A stretch of 58,524 nucleotides of DNA from an uncultured Mediterranea sp. GTDB lineage: Bacteria > Bacteroidota > Bacteroidia > Bacteroidales > Bacteroidaceae. The notes beneath the pieces were generated by a model. It searched no databases and was not told the origin of the DNA. It saw only the letters and a list, made by a program, of their open reading frames with translations. This document shows, piece after piece, positions 33,114 through 41,800 of this stretch (position 1 is its first letter; every line of letters begins with the position of its first letter). Location of the stretch: NCBI GenBank assembly GCA_945831575.1, contig CAMACX010000016.1, positions 1 to 58,524 on the forward strand, read 5' to 3'. Both the position numbers and the translations under genes were made by a program.

Positions 33114-35117
33114 ATGAACATCAGACATCTGACCTGGGTAGCCTCTCTGTTGCTGCTGCCCTTTGCAACCTACACCGAAGCCCAGGACCGCTGGCATCTG
33201 ACCGATGACGGCGGCATTGCCTGGAACGTAACCAACAACCTGCCCCACAACGACCACGTGGAGATGAGCGGCAAGCGCGTCTCTGTCGTGCTGCGCTATG
33301 GCGTAGATGCCCAAGGTGGCTTTGTGCTCAACAAGAGCATGGTATGGCCCTTGCTGCGCACCATCCCCAACAACACACACGCCAGCCTGATGCGCCGCTT
33401 CGACTGGGATGTCATGGACGTAGTCACCATCAACGGACGCGCCATCACCCCCTCGGAAAAGGTGGAGCGCATCTACCAGAAGGGACTACTGACCGTGGAG
33501 AGCAGCTACGACGGCGGTTGGTACGGCAGTTGCCGGCTGACGCGCCAGTACCTCCCCTCAACAGAACATCCGGCACTGATCGAACACTATACGCTGCTCA
33601 ACACGGGCAAACAACCCCTGACCGTGGAGCTTCCTGCCATAGACATCACTTCGCACACCGACCCGCAGAAAGGGGTATCGGGTGCCTACCGCATCGAGAT
33701 GAAGGCCGACAAGCAGGGTACCTTCACCGTGAAGCCGGGTGAGAGCCTCAGCTTCGGTGCTACCCTGGCCGGCTATCAGCCCACCGAGCAGAGCCTGACC
33801 TTCAACGTAGAGCAGGAGGTGGCAGCCCGCCAGACGCTGGTCAGCGAATGGATGGACAACCTGGTGCTTACCACGCCCGACGAGACCATCAACCGCATGA
33901 TGGCCTTCTCGAAGATTCGTGCCTGCGAGAGCATCTATCAGACGCAGGGTGGCCCCATGCATGGACCTGGCGGCGAGTCGTACTATGCGGCCATCTGGGC
34001 CAACGACCAGGCTGAATACATCAATCCCTATTTCCCCTATACGGGCTACGACTACGGTTGCGAGTCGGCACTCAACTCGTTCCGTCACTTTGCCCGCTTC
34101 ATGAACGACGAATGGCGTCCCATCCCCAGCTCCATCGTGGCTGAGGGACTGGATATCTGGAATGGGGTAGGTGACCGTGGCGATGCAGCCATGATAGCCT
34201 ACGGAGCCTCACGCTATGCCTTGGCACACGGCAACCGTCAGGAGGCCGAGGAGCTTTGGCCTCTCATCACCTGGTGCCTCGACTATTGCCGGCACAAGCT
34301 CAACGAGGGGGGCGTGGTGGCTTCTGACACCGATGAGCTGGAGAACCGTTTCCCCTCGGGCAAGGCCAACCTCTGCACCTCTTCGCTCTATTATGATGCC
34401 TTGCTCTCCGCCTCGTGCCTGGCTCGCGAGTTGCGCAAGGAGGGTGCATCGGCCTATCAGAAGCAAGCTGCCCAGCTACGGAAAAACATCGAAAGCTACT
34501 TCGGTGCCAATGTTGAAGGCTTTGATACCTACCGTTACTATGACGGTAACGACATCCTCCGCTCATGGATCTGCATCCCCCTCTGCGTGGGCATCAACGA
34601 ACGCGCTGAGGGGACCATCAAGGCACTCTTCTCACCCCGCCTTTGGACAGAAAATGGCCTGTTGACCCAAGCCGGTAGTGAGACCTTCTGGGACCGCTCC
34701 ACCCTCTATGCCCTGCGTGGTGTCTATGCTGTAGGCGCTACGGAGCAGGCTACGGACTACCTGCACCGTTACTCCACCACCCGTCTGCTGGGTGACCATG
34801 TGCCCTACGCCATCGAGGCCTGGCCTGAAGGCAACCAACGCCACCTCTCTGCTGAAAGCGGACTCTTTGGCCGCATCATCACCGAAGGTCTCTTTGGCAT
34901 CCGTCCCACGGGATTGCGCAGCTTCAGCCTCACGCCCCGCTTGCCCGAGGCCTGGCCGGAGATGACGCTGAGCCACGTCAGAGCCTTTGGTGATGACTTC
35001 ACCATTCAGGTAAGCCGCAAGAGGGCCGGGGTGCTGGGTGTGACCGTCACCTCAGAAGGCCGGAAGACGCAGACCTTCTCCATCCGAGAAGGCGGCACCC
35101 TGCTCATCAGACGCTGA
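33114..35117 (+). CDS. Six-hairpin-type glycosidase, family not recognised
   Basis: A 667-residue secreted protein, probably a glycoside hydrolase with an (alpha/alpha)6 barrel. I start at 33114, where a clean signal peptide begins (MNIRHLTWVASLLLLPFATYTEAQ); the frame runs further upstream through promoter sequence. The N-terminal 240 residues look like a beta-sandwich, and the barrel fills about 255-610. It contains ESYYAAIWANDQAEYINPYFPY, DELENRFPSGKANL, and AGSETFWDRSTLYAL...IEAWPEGNQRHLSAESGLF, with several acidic residues that could be catalytic. A short beta domain closes it, as in alpha-L-rhamnosidase-like enzymes. No lipobox, so periplasmic. I do not recognise its CAZy family. Its place in the locus supports glycan cleavage. 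Confidence 0.72.
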   Translation: MNIRHLTWVASLLLLPFATYTEAQDRWHLTDDGGIAWNVTNNLPHNDHVEMSGKRVSVVLRYGVDAQGGFVLNKSMVWPLLRTIPNNTHASLMRRFDWDVMDVVTINGRAITPSEKVERIYQKGLLTVESSYDGGWYGSCRLTRQYLPSTEHPALIEHYTLLNTGKQPLTVELPAIDITSHTDPQKGVSGAYRIEMKADKQGTFTVKPGESLSFGATLAGYQPTEQSLTFNVEQEVAARQTLVSEWMDNLVLTTPDETINRMMAFSKIRACESIYQTQGGPMHGPGGESYYAAIWANDQAEYINPYFPYTGYDYGCESALNSFRHFARFMNDEWRPIPSSIVAEGLDIWNGVGDRGDAAMIAYGASRYALAHGNRQEAEELWPLITWCLDYCRHKLNEGGVVASDTDELENRFPSGKANLCTSSLYYDALLSASCLARELRKEGASAYQKQAAQLRKNIESYFGANVEGFDTYRYYDGNDILRSWICIPLCVGINERAEGTIKALFSPRLWTENGLLTQAGSETFWDRSTLYALRGVYAVGATEQATDYLHRYSTTRLLGDHVPYAIEAWPEGNQRHLSAESGLFGRIITEGLFGIRPTGLRSFSLTPRLPEAWPEMTLSHVRAFGDDFTIQVSRKRAGVLGVTVTSEGRKTQTFSIREGGTLLIRR

Positions 35118-35160
35118 ATTTTTCAAGACGCTAAGACCTAACCCCCAATATTTAAACATT

Positions 35161-36645
35161 ATGAACGCAACATTCAAGACGGTAGTCACCCTTTGCACGG
35201 CGGCCCTGCTGGGGTCATGCTCCCCGGCTCCCAAAGGGCAGCAGGGCGTGGTGCCTACCCCCGAAGAGACGTCTCTCTTCACGAGCAACGACAGTGAACT
35301 GGATCAGATCTACGCCTGGGCACGCAAGATGGCCCTGAGCTATGCACACGACGGGCAAACCGACCCTGTAGGCCCCTGGTATGAGGCGGCCCTTCCCCAA
35401 CGCGAAGCCTTCTGCATGCGCGATGTCTCCCACCAGACCATCGGTGCCGAGGTGCTCGGCCTCACGGCCCACAACAAGAACATGATGCACCGCTTTGCCG
35501 AGAATATCAGCGAATCCAAGGACTGGTGTACCTACTGGGAAATCAACCGCTACAACAAGCCGGCTCCCGCCGACTACCTCAATGACAAGGAGTTCTGGTA
35601 CAACCTCAATGCCAACTTTGACGTGATGCAGGCCTGTGTGAAGCTCTATGAATGGACGGGCGATGAGGATTTCCTCAACGACACCACCTTCACCCATTTC
35701 TACGCCAAGAGCACCCATGAATACATGGAGCGCTGGCAGCTACAGCCGGAGCAGATCATGGACCGTCCGCCCTACATGAACCAGACGGAGCCGATGGACT
35801 TTTCGAACAATTTCCACACCTGCCGCGGACTGCCCTCCTATGTGGAGAATTTCCGTGGCCTCACGCTCGGTGTCGATTTGCTCGCCACGATGCAGGCAGG
35901 ATGGCGTGCCTATGCCCACATGGCCACCCTGAAGGGCGACACACAGCTGGCTGCCGAGGCCCTCAGCAAGGCAGATGCCTTCCGCCAGATTCTGGACGAG
36001 CGATGGTGGAGCGAGGAGAACCAGCATTACGAGACCTTCTGGACGGTGGAGAAAAAGTACTACCGGGGCGAGGGCGTGCCCTTCATCCTTTGGTTTGACG
36101 CTACCGACCGCACGGAGCGCATCCGGGCCAGTGTGACCGACATCCTCAGCCGGCCCGACTGGAACGTGGAGAACCTCTCCGCCTTCCCGGCCCTGCTTTA
36201 CCGTCTGGGCTATTATGACGAGGCGCTCCAGGTGTTGCGCCAGTTGCCCAAGGAAGACCGTTCGGCTTATCCAGAGGTGTCATACGGAGTCATCGAAGGT
36301 ATGGCCTGCGGCTTGATGGGCATCGTACCCTCGGCCAGCAGTCAGCGCATCACCACCTGTGCTCGCTTCGGGATGCCCTCGCTGGAGGCCTCACTGGACA
36401 ACGTCCCCCTGCTGGGCGGCTCCATCAGTGTGAAGCATCAGGGCACCCGTTCCACCACGCTGACCAACCGCACAGGCCGTGAGCTCACCTGGTGCGCCAC
36501 CTTCTGCGGAGCGCTCAAGGAGATAAGCTGCAATGGCACCACCTACACCGCCGTACAGCGTACCCTCCCCAGTGGCGCCCTCATCAGCGAGGCCGAAATC
36601 CCCCTCCCCCCCGGCACCACCCTCACCGCCAAAGGAATAGAATAA
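35161..36645 (+). CDS. Glycosidase-like lipoprotein, six-hairpin fold, family not recognised
   Basis: A 494-residue lipoprotein (lipobox LLGSC, Cys20) that probably sits on the cell surface or the inner face of the outer membrane. After the signal comes LDQIYAWARKMALSYAHDG and WYEAALPQREAFCMRDVSHQTIGAEVLGL, then repeated helix pairs (KLYEWTGDEDFLND, ADAFRQILDERWWSEENQHYETFW) typical of an (alpha/alpha)6 barrel. The last 100 residues look beta-rich. I cannot assign a CAZy family, and the catalytic acids are not certain; Arg/Asp in FCMRDVSHQ and Glu in NQHYETFW are candidates. It lies 43 bp after the preceding enzyme gene and 36 bp before the second GH97 gene. Confidence 0.72.
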   Translation: MNATFKTVVTLCTAALLGSCSPAPKGQQGVVPTPEETSLFTSNDSELDQIYAWARKMALSYAHDGQTDPVGPWYEAALPQREAFCMRDVSHQTIGAEVLGLTAHNKNMMHRFAENISESKDWCTYWEINRYNKPAPADYLNDKEFWYNLNANFDVMQACVKLYEWTGDEDFLNDTTFTHFYAKSTHEYMERWQLQPEQIMDRPPYMNQTEPMDFSNNFHTCRGLPSYVENFRGLTLGVDLLATMQAGWRAYAHMATLKGDTQLAAEALSKADAFRQILDERWWSEENQHYETFWTVEKKYYRGEGVPFILWFDATDRTERIRASVTDILSRPDWNVENLSAFPALLYRLGYYDEALQVLRQLPKEDRSAYPEVSYGVIEGMACGLMGIVPSASSQRITTCARFGMPSLEASLDNVPLLGGSISVKHQGTRSTTLTNRTGRELTWCATFCGALKEISCNGTTYTAVQRTLPSGALISEAEIPLPPGTTLTAKGIE

Positions 36646-36681
36646 AGAAAACTACTCGTAGCTAAATATACTAATATAATC

Positions 36682-38679
36682 ATGAAACACTTGTATTTTC
36701 TTCTTGGCTTGTTATTCACCCTCCCTGCGCTGAATGCGTGGGGTCAGGGTGAAAAACAGCTGGCCCTCGCTTCGCCCGACGGCCGGCTACAGTGTGCAAT
36801 CCGTGTAGGCAGTCAGATTACCTACCAAGTGACTTACGATGGACACGAGGCCATCGCCCCCTCGACGCTCTCCATGACCTTGAGCGACGGCACCGTATGG
36901 GGTGGAGCGGCATCTCGCCTGACCGGTACCCGCAAGGGAAGTTGCAACCAGACGGTGGCCTCGCCTTTCTACCGTGCCACATCGGTTAGTGAACAATATG
37001 AGAGCCTTACCCTCAACTTCCGTGGAGGCTGGAGCATTGAGCTGCGTGCCTACAACGATGGGGTGGCCTACCGCTTTGCCACCGCACGCCGCAAGGCTTT
37101 CAATGTGGTGGCCGAAGAGGCTGCGTTCCGTTTCCCCGAGGGATCTACCGCCACCGTGCCCTATGTGAATGCACGCAGTGAGGACCCATTCTACTCGGCT
37201 TTTGAGAATACCTATGTCACCAAGCCCATCGGGCAGCTCGATAGCCAGCGGTTGATGTTCCTCCCTCTGGTGGTCAACAGCGGCCACGGCATCAAGGTGC
37301 TCCTCAGCGAAAGCGACCTGGAGTCCTATCCGGGCATGTACCTGCAGCAGGCTGATGGCGCTCTTAATGGAGTCTTTGCCCCCTACCCGAAGCGGGTGGA
37401 GCAGGGCGGACACAATATGCTGCAGATGGTGGTCAAGGAGCGGGAGCAGTACATCGCCCGCTGCGACGGCAAGGCACGTACCTTCCCCTGGCGCATGGCT
37501 ATCATCACCAACGACGACCGCACGCTGGCCGCATCGAGCCTGAGCTACCTGCTGGCCTCGCCTTCACGACTGGAGGATACCTCCTGGATTGAGCCGGGCA
37601 AGACGGCCTGGGAGTGGTGGAACGACTGGAACCTCGACGGTGTCTCCTTCGAGACGGGCATCAACAATGCAACCTACAAGCAGTACATCGACTTTGCGGC
37701 CCGCTGCGGTGTGCCCTATGTGCTGCTCGATGAGGGTTGGGCGGTCAACCTCAAGGCCGACCTGATGCAGATCGTGCCCGAGATTGACCTGCCCGAACTG
37801 ATCGCGTACGCCAAGGCAAAGGAGGTAGGCATCGTGCTTTGGGCCGGGTATTGGGCCTTCGACCGCGACATGGAGCAGGTGTGCAGCCACTATGCCGCCA
37901 TGGGCATCAAAGGATTCAAAGTCGATTTCATGGACCGCGACGACCAGCCGATGACCGAGTTTGTACACCGTGCGGCCGCGATGTGCGCCAAGTACCACCT
38001 CATCCTCGACCTCCACGGCATGTACAAGCCGGCCGGACTCAACCGCACCTGGCCCAATGTGCTCAACTTTGAGGGCGTGCATGGCCTGGAGAACATGAAG
38101 TGGAGCACCCTGGCGCAGGCCGATCAGGTGACCTACGATGTGACGATGCCCTTCATCCGCCAGACAGCCGGTCCTGTGGATTACACGCAGGGTGCCATGC
38201 GCAATGCGGTCAAGGCGAATTTCTACCCCTGCTACACCGAGCCGATGAGTCAGGGCACGCGTTGCCGTCAGCTGGCCCTTTACGTGCTGCTGGAGTCGCC
38301 CTTCTGCATGTTGGCTGACACGCCGCAGCAGTACGACCGCAACCCTGAGAGCCGCGACTTCATCGCCGCCGTGCCCACCGTATGGGACGAGACCCGCGTC
38401 CTGCAGGGTGAGATGGGTCAGTACCTCGTCATCGCCCGCCGCAGTGGGGAGCAATGGTACATCGGAGGGGCAACCAACTGGGATGCCCGTGACATCACGC
38501 TGGATTGCTCCTTCCTCGCCGCCGGTGCCGACTACCGGGGTACGCTCTATCACGACGGCCCCAATGCCCACCGCATCGGTACCGACTTCAGCTGCTCCAT
38601 GGTCAAGGTCAGCCAGCAGGATAAGCTCCGCATTCACCTGGCCCCCGGCGGAGGATTTGCCCTCGTACTGAAGAAGTAA
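36682..38679 (+). CDS. GH97 glycosidase, retaining alpha-galactosidase-like
   Basis: Second GH97 of the locus, 665 residues, with a signal peptide ending near LNAWG and no lipobox, so periplasmic. The catalytic pair is Asp415 in FKVDFMDRDDQ and Glu470 in GLENMKW, again 55 residues apart as in the retaining alpha-galactosidase branch. The barrel strands LLDEGWAVN and WAGYWAF precede them. It is clearly homologous to the first GH97 of the locus but well diverged, with differences around the active site (DRDDQ here, NRDDQ there), so the two probably take different linkages or positions. The final 18 bp, including the stop, are duplicated in tandem just downstream. Confidence 0.92.
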   Translation: MKHLYFLLGLLFTLPALNAWGQGEKQLALASPDGRLQCAIRVGSQITYQVTYDGHEAIAPSTLSMTLSDGTVWGGAASRLTGTRKGSCNQTVASPFYRATSVSEQYESLTLNFRGGWSIELRAYNDGVAYRFATARRKAFNVVAEEAAFRFPEGSTATVPYVNARSEDPFYSAFENTYVTKPIGQLDSQRLMFLPLVVNSGHGIKVLLSESDLESYPGMYLQQADGALNGVFAPYPKRVEQGGHNMLQMVVKEREQYIARCDGKARTFPWRMAIITNDDRTLAASSLSYLLASPSRLEDTSWIEPGKTAWEWWNDWNLDGVSFETGINNATYKQYIDFAARCGVPYVLLDEGWAVNLKADLMQIVPEIDLPELIAYAKAKEVGIVLWAGYWAFDRDMEQVCSHYAAMGIKGFKVDFMDRDDQPMTEFVHRAAAMCAKYHLILDLHGMYKPAGLNRTWPNVLNFEGVHGLENMKWSTLAQADQVTYDVTMPFIRQTAGPVDYTQGAMRNAVKANFYPCYTEPMSQGTRCRQLALYVLLESPFCMLADTPQQYDRNPESRDFIAAVPTVWDETRVLQGEMGQYLVIARRSGEQWYIGGATNWDARDITLDCSFLAAGADYRGTLYHDGPNAHRIGTDFSCSMVKVSQQDKLRIHLAPGGGFALVLKK

Positions 38680-38700
38680 CTTGTACTGAAGAAGTAACTT
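38665..38700 (+). repeat. Perfect 18-bp tandem duplication across a stop codon
   Basis: 38665-38682 and 38683-38700 are identical (GTACTGAAGAAGTAACTT). The GH97 stop is at 38677-38679. The last codons and stop of the gene have been copied once. Confidence 0.9.
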
Positions 38701-38736
38701 TCCCTATTCACCCTCCTGCTTTCAAAAGATTTTGCT

Positions 38737-38823
38737 TATCTTTGTGGCGTTTTTTAAGACCCCTATTGTGATGCGAATCATTCAAACACAAAGCGAATTA
38801 TCCCATTAAAGCGAATCATCCCA
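38737..38823 (+). promoter_or_regulatory. Promoter and leader repeats of the hybrid regulator
   Basis: TATCTTTG at 38737-38744 lies 92 bp before the ATG. The leader has two AAAGCGAATYATCCCA copies (38790-38805 and 38808-38823), period 18 bp, with a related GATGCGAATCATTC just upstream. The regulator is thus transcribed separately from the enzymes, as is usual. Confidence 0.6.
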
Positions 38824-38835
38824 ATCCAATGCGCC

Positions 38836-41800
38836 ATGAAGAACCACAGCATTTTCCGTTTATTCATCCTGCTCTGCCTGATGTGGACAGGGCCTGTTGC
38901 TTTGCACCTCGCTGCACAGACCAGTCTGGTACGTCACTACACCATCAACGATGGTCTCTCCAACAATGCGGTATATAGCATCACACAGGATGATAAGGGG
39001 CGCATGTGGCTGGGCACCATCGATGGTCTGCACAGCTTTGATGGCAACGAGATCCGCGTATGGCGCGACACTTCGTCGGTGGCACCGGGACCCACCATCT
39101 ACACCATCAGGGAGGATAACCAATCCCGGCTGTGGGTGGGCAGCGACAGAGGCCTTTCGCTGTTTGACCTCAAGCAGGAGCGCTACGTGCCGCTCTCCTG
39201 CAACAACACCCCGCACGGCACGGTCATCAAGACAGCCGTTTCCAGTCTGCTGAGGGATGATAAGGGGCGCATGTGGATAGCCACCTTCGGGCAGGGCATC
39301 TTCCGCTACGACCCCAAGGAGGAGAAAATGGAGGAGTATAATCTGGGCCGTCTTAACACCGAATATGTCATTGGTCTGATGAAGGACCATGAGGGGACGG
39401 TATGGGCGGCCAGCCGCAGTGAGGGCATCAGCCGCTACGATGCGGGGAAGGACCGCTTTGTCTATGTCAACGGCGGCAAGGAGGAGGCCTTCATCAGCCT
39501 CTTTGAGGACAGTAGCCACCGCCTCTGGGCCGGCAGCAACCGCCACGGACTCTATGAGCTTGACCGGGAGACGGGGGAGTTGCAACTCCGTCTGCGCCCC
39601 GAAGGCAAGGTGATGCAGGTGCGCAGCATCGTGGAGCACAAGCCGGGGGTATTGCTCCTGGCCTCGGACGAGGGGCTGACCCGTTACTGCCCCGGCACCG
39701 AAGAGCGCCAGACCCTGAAAGCCCAGCTCAACCATCCTCATGCGCTCAACGACAACTACCTCCAGACGCTCTATTTCGACCGTGAAGGGGCGCTCTGGGT
39801 GGGAACCTACTTCGGCGGTGTCAACTATTTCTCGCCCGAGGGGGACAACTTCACCCACTACCGCAGACAGGAGCAGGGTCTCACGGCACGCATCATCAGC
39901 GTCATGGCCCAGGCCGAGGGCAACAACCTCTGGATAGGCTCCGATGACAACGGTTTCTTCCATTGGGACCGGCAGACCAACCAGTACCGCCACTTCATGC
40001 CGCAGGGCAAGAGGCCCTTCAGCCCCACTTACCACAACATCCACGCCCTGATGCAGGATGGCGACAAGCTCTATGTGGGCATGTACATGGGTGGGCTGGA
40101 CATCATCGACCTGAAGAGTGGGGCGGTGCGCAACTACATGCCCTCCACTTCGTCGCAGTCGCTCTACGCCACGGGCATCTATGCCATCTACCGCGACCTC
40201 AGGGGTGAGGTGTGGATAGGCACCACGCTGGGGTTGAACCGCTACCTGCCCGCTACGGACAACTTCGAACGCGTCTTCATGACGCACCTGGCCGACATCT
40301 CCTGCATCACCGACGATGCACGCAATAACCTCTGGGTCTGCTCCAGCAATAAAGGCCTCTTCCGTCTGGACCGCACCACCGACCGCTGGTATCACTATTC
40401 GGCTGAAGAGGCGGATGCCGCTGACCATGGCCTGCCCACCAACCGTATCTTTACCGCCTCGACCGATGAGGCCGGCGCGCTCTGGCTGGGCACCGACGGT
40501 GAGGGATTGCTCTGCTTTGACTACAAGAGCCAACGCTTCCAGCAGGTCAACCTGGGCCATCGCGTGCGCGTCATCTACAAGATTATTCCCTACAAGCACA
40601 AACTGTGGCTCACGACAAACCAGGGCCTTTACCTCTACGATACCGATACGCAGCAACTCTCGCTCTTCAACAAGGAAGACGGGCTGCAGGAGAATGCCTT
40701 CTTGCCCAACAGCGGACTGATACAGCCTGACGGCACCATCTTCATAGGCGGCATCAACGGCTTTAACCAGTTTAACCCCGATCGGATGGTCTATTCGGCT
40801 GCGGCTAGTCCGCAGGTAATCATCAGCAACTTCCAGCTCTTCAACCAACCCGTCCAGGTGGGTGGCGAGCGTTCGCCGCTGGAGCAATCCATTACCTATT
40901 CCGACGAACTCACCCTGCGTCACGAGCACAACATCTTCAGTCTGCAGGTGGCCATGCTGAGCTACATCAACCCCTCGAAGAACCTCTACCGCTACCGCCT
41001 GGAGGGACTGGAGAAGGTGTGGACCGAGAGCGATGCGGCTCCCCACGTGAGCTACACCAACCTGCGTCCGGGGCGCTACACCTTCCGCGTGAGCGTCTCC
41101 ACGGGCAACGGCCAATGGACGGAGGATGCCCTGCGCCTCTCCATCCGCGTGCTGCCCCCCTGGTGGTTCTCGCCACTGGCGCTCGTCAGCTACCTGCTGC
41201 TCTTCTTTCTGGGACTCTTCCTGCTCTATTGGCGCCTGGTGCAGCGGCAACGCGAACGGCTCCGGTTGATGGCCATCGAGAAGGACCGCGAGGTCTATCA
41301 GAGTAAGATTGACTTCTTTACCCTGATGATTCACGAGCTGCGCACACCGCTCACGCTTATCCTCGGCCCGCTCCGGCAGGTGCTGAAGGAGGGAGGCAGT
41401 GTGGAGGAGGCTCGCCCGCAGTTGGAGATGGCCGAACGCAACGGGCAGCGCCTCACCGATGTGGTCAATCAGCTGATGGACTTCCGCAAGAGCGAATCGG
41501 GCGAGATGTTCATCCATATGGGCTGTGTGGAGCTGAAGGGGGCATTGACAGCCATCGTGCAACGCTTTGAGTGGATGGCCCGTTCGCGCAACGTGCAGCT
41601 CCTCACCGAGATGCCCGAAGGCGAATGCTTGGCTTCTACCGATGCTGAGGCTTTCAATAAAATGGTGAGCAACCTGCTCAGCAACGCCTTGAAGTTTGCC
41701 TCCTCGCGCATAGTCATTGCGCTCACTCCCGCTTCGGAAGGGGAGCGATGGGAACTGCGCGTCAGTGACGACGGCATCGGCATTGCCCCCGAAAATCAGG

